Assembly: GCF_027579695.1 (NCBI RefSeq)
Contig: NC_083577.1
Coordinates: forward strand, 39,115,698 to 39,179,697
Source: Neoarius graeffei
Taxonomy: Eukaryota; Chordata; Actinopteri; Siluriformes; Ariidae
Length of the DNA stretch: 64,000 nucleotides
Reading direction: 5' to 3'
The notes beneath the pieces were generated by a model that made no database searches, was not told where the DNA came from, and saw nothing but the letters and a program-made list of their open reading frames with translations. Within the stretch, counting starts at the first letter, position 1. Each line of letters begins with the position of its first letter. Positions 62,337-64,000 of this stretch are shown piece by piece. The translations under genes were made by a program, and so were the position numbers.

Positions 62337-63830
62337 CTGCACAGACACAAAGAACATCCTTACACACAACCCACAGTCTGGCATCCACCAAAATCTTGCC
62401 ATCTATCAAAACTAGATGACCAGGATAGAAGACTCTTGGTCATAAAGGCCACCAGGAACCACATGTCAAAACTAAAAGACCTACAGGATTTCATGGCCAA
62501 CAGAGGGAAACCTGTGAATCACACAACAATATGAAAGATATTGCACAGAGTTGGCCTGTGGGCAAGAAGAAAGCCATTTCTCAAAAAGGTCCATCTGATG
62601 TGCCATAATCTTCTCTTCTCTCTCTGCTATTCCTCCTCCTGATATTTCCTCCCCTATCACTGATTGTTCTATCTTTTTCAATGCTTTGAGTTTGTCTGTT
62701 ATCATTCTGCTCATATAATTGCCATTTTGTTTTCTGTGTCTCCTGTCTGTCATGTTTTCTTTTGGTTCATTTGCTTCTCTTTCCATGTCGTGCCATTACT
62801 TTGTAAAGTGTCCTTGGGTTGGTGAAAGGTGCTATATAAATAAAACTTGGTGTTGTTATTGTTGAATGAGGTGAATGTTCTTGAGTGGCTTAGTCAAAGC
62901 CCTGACTACAGTAAATCCAATTGAAAATCACTAATGTCTTGAAGGTTGCTGTCTAGAAAATCAACAACCTTTTCCCTTGAACAGGTCTGCAAAGAGGAGT
63001 AGGGAAAGAACCCCAGAAAAACTGGTACCTGAAAATGTTTAGTCAAGTCTTTTGTTAATCGCTTTTTATTTGGAAAAAGAGCAGATCTGGATGGCTCTAA
63101 AGCATGGAATGTTTTGGTAAACTGGGATGTATGGATGCTACTCAGTCTGGTTCCTCTCAAGGTTTCTTCCTCATGTCATCTCACAGACATGCCACAGTCA
63201 CCACAGGCTTCCTCATTCGGGAACAAGAATTTTATTCGGGATAAATTTATTAGTTCATAAGTTTAAAATCTTTATTTTTCTGTAAAGCTGCTTTGTGACA
63301 ATGTCTACTGTTGAAAGCACTATACAAATAAACTGACTTAACTTCACTTGACTATCTGCAGTTGCTGCCAAAGGTGCCTCTACGTAATACTGACTCTGGG
63401 GGGTATATACTTAAGAATTGAGGAAATTTCAGTTGTGTCAAATAAAATGTACATACTGTACCTGTACAGCATTCCTACTTGCTTTCCAAGAGGGCAGGGC
63501 ACCAATGATTATTAGGGGCAATTGTGCGAGCATCTAGGGCAGTTTTGCGTGCATCACTACAGACAAAGAATCTATCATGCAAAATTAGCCATACTGAGCA
63601 ACTATGCAAGGTAGATTAGTATTGTAAAATAAAGTAAGCAAATCTGAAACTTCTTAGTTAACCAGTTTAATGTAATGCTTCATAATGTCACATCCGCGCA
63701 TGTTGGCACTTGGTGCACCTTGAACTGTCACTCTCATCCACACACATCTGCCCTGTAAGCGAGCAGCATGTGCCTGCAAGGACTAATTACTATACACCTG
63801 TTCTTGATCAGAGTGCAATCACAGTGCGCA
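62337..63830. other. Copy A intron with LINE/SINE-tail-like pieces
   Basis: No gene recognised. Two stretches, near 62790-62855 (AAAGGTGCTATATAAATAAA) and 63280-63335 (AAAGCACTATACAAATAAAC), have the form of fish retroposon 3' tails. A fragment at 62875-62935 resembles the WLSQSPDY part of a Tc1 transposase. Confidence 0.5.
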
Positions 63831-63837
63831 CATACAG

Positions 63838-64000
63838 TGGTGCTTGAAAGTTTGTAAACCCTTATAACACTTGGTCATTTATTTATTGAGGAAAATGATC
63901 CAATATTACATATTTGTGAGTGGCAAAAGTATGTGAACCTTTGCTTTCAGTATCTGGTGTGACCCCCTTGTGCAGCAATAACTGCAACTAAATGTTTCCG
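63838..64000 (-). mobile_element. Tc1-like transposon, family T copy 4 (runs off the right edge)
   Basis: CAGTGGTGCTTGAAAGTTTG start and TATCTGGTGTGACCCCCTTG, encoding on the minus strand the C-terminal GGHTRY-stop as in the other copies. Confidence 0.88.

Overview
The window is nuclear DNA of a ray-finned (teleost-type) fish: intron-rich genes with vertebrate splice signals sit in DNA dominated by Tc1/mariner, hAT, gypsy and V-SINE-like repeats and microsatellites. I cannot name the species.

Two host genes are supported, both on the minus strand and both of the MORC3 family (GHKL ATPase plus CW zinc finger). They lie head to tail. Copy A enters at the right edge and contributes its 3' half: linker exon, CW finger, acidic and Ser/Thr-rich exons, coiled coils and the conserved C-terminal exon with stop (62336 down to 42039). 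Copy B starts downstream of it, with its ATG exon at 38121, and contributes its 5' half: GHKL ATPase motifs and transducer-like exons (38121 down to 6904). Its 3' half lies beyond the left edge. Every visible splice junction keeps the reading frame, so both copies look intact over the part shown. Intron 4 of copy B has AT-AC ends with a U12 branch site, and intron 7 may also be of U12 type.

The rest is mostly transposons, often nested. 1-2043: gypsy fragment with integrase ahead of RT (Gmr1-like order) and its LTR. 2044-3335: Tc1 remnant. 3955-5810: non-LTR RT remnant with a 399-bp insert. 7631-9026: Tc1 with an intact but internally deleted transposase. 10494-11787: non-autonomous DNA element holding a solo LTR. 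11826-12615: 3' end of an R4-like LINE. 13257-18461: hAT split by an Academ-like element. 18866-25560: Tc1 split by a 5.5-kb chromovirus. 25909-29251: Tc1/IS630 element split by a TTAA-flanked insert (these last two flank exon 5 of copy B). 30022-32810: mini LTR element and a Tc1. 35314-36803: another Tc1. 39720-41245: LTR-like sequence split by a DNA element. 42372-47540: several Tc1/IS630 elements. 48800-50935: R4-like LINE. 54843-57411: hAT inside hAT. 58731-59357: Harbinger. 59370-60977 and from 63838: more Tc1.

The transposons share no pathway with the host genes; they account for the long introns. Protein names rest on motifs recognised by eye and on remembered family features. Repeat family names have not been checked against a library.
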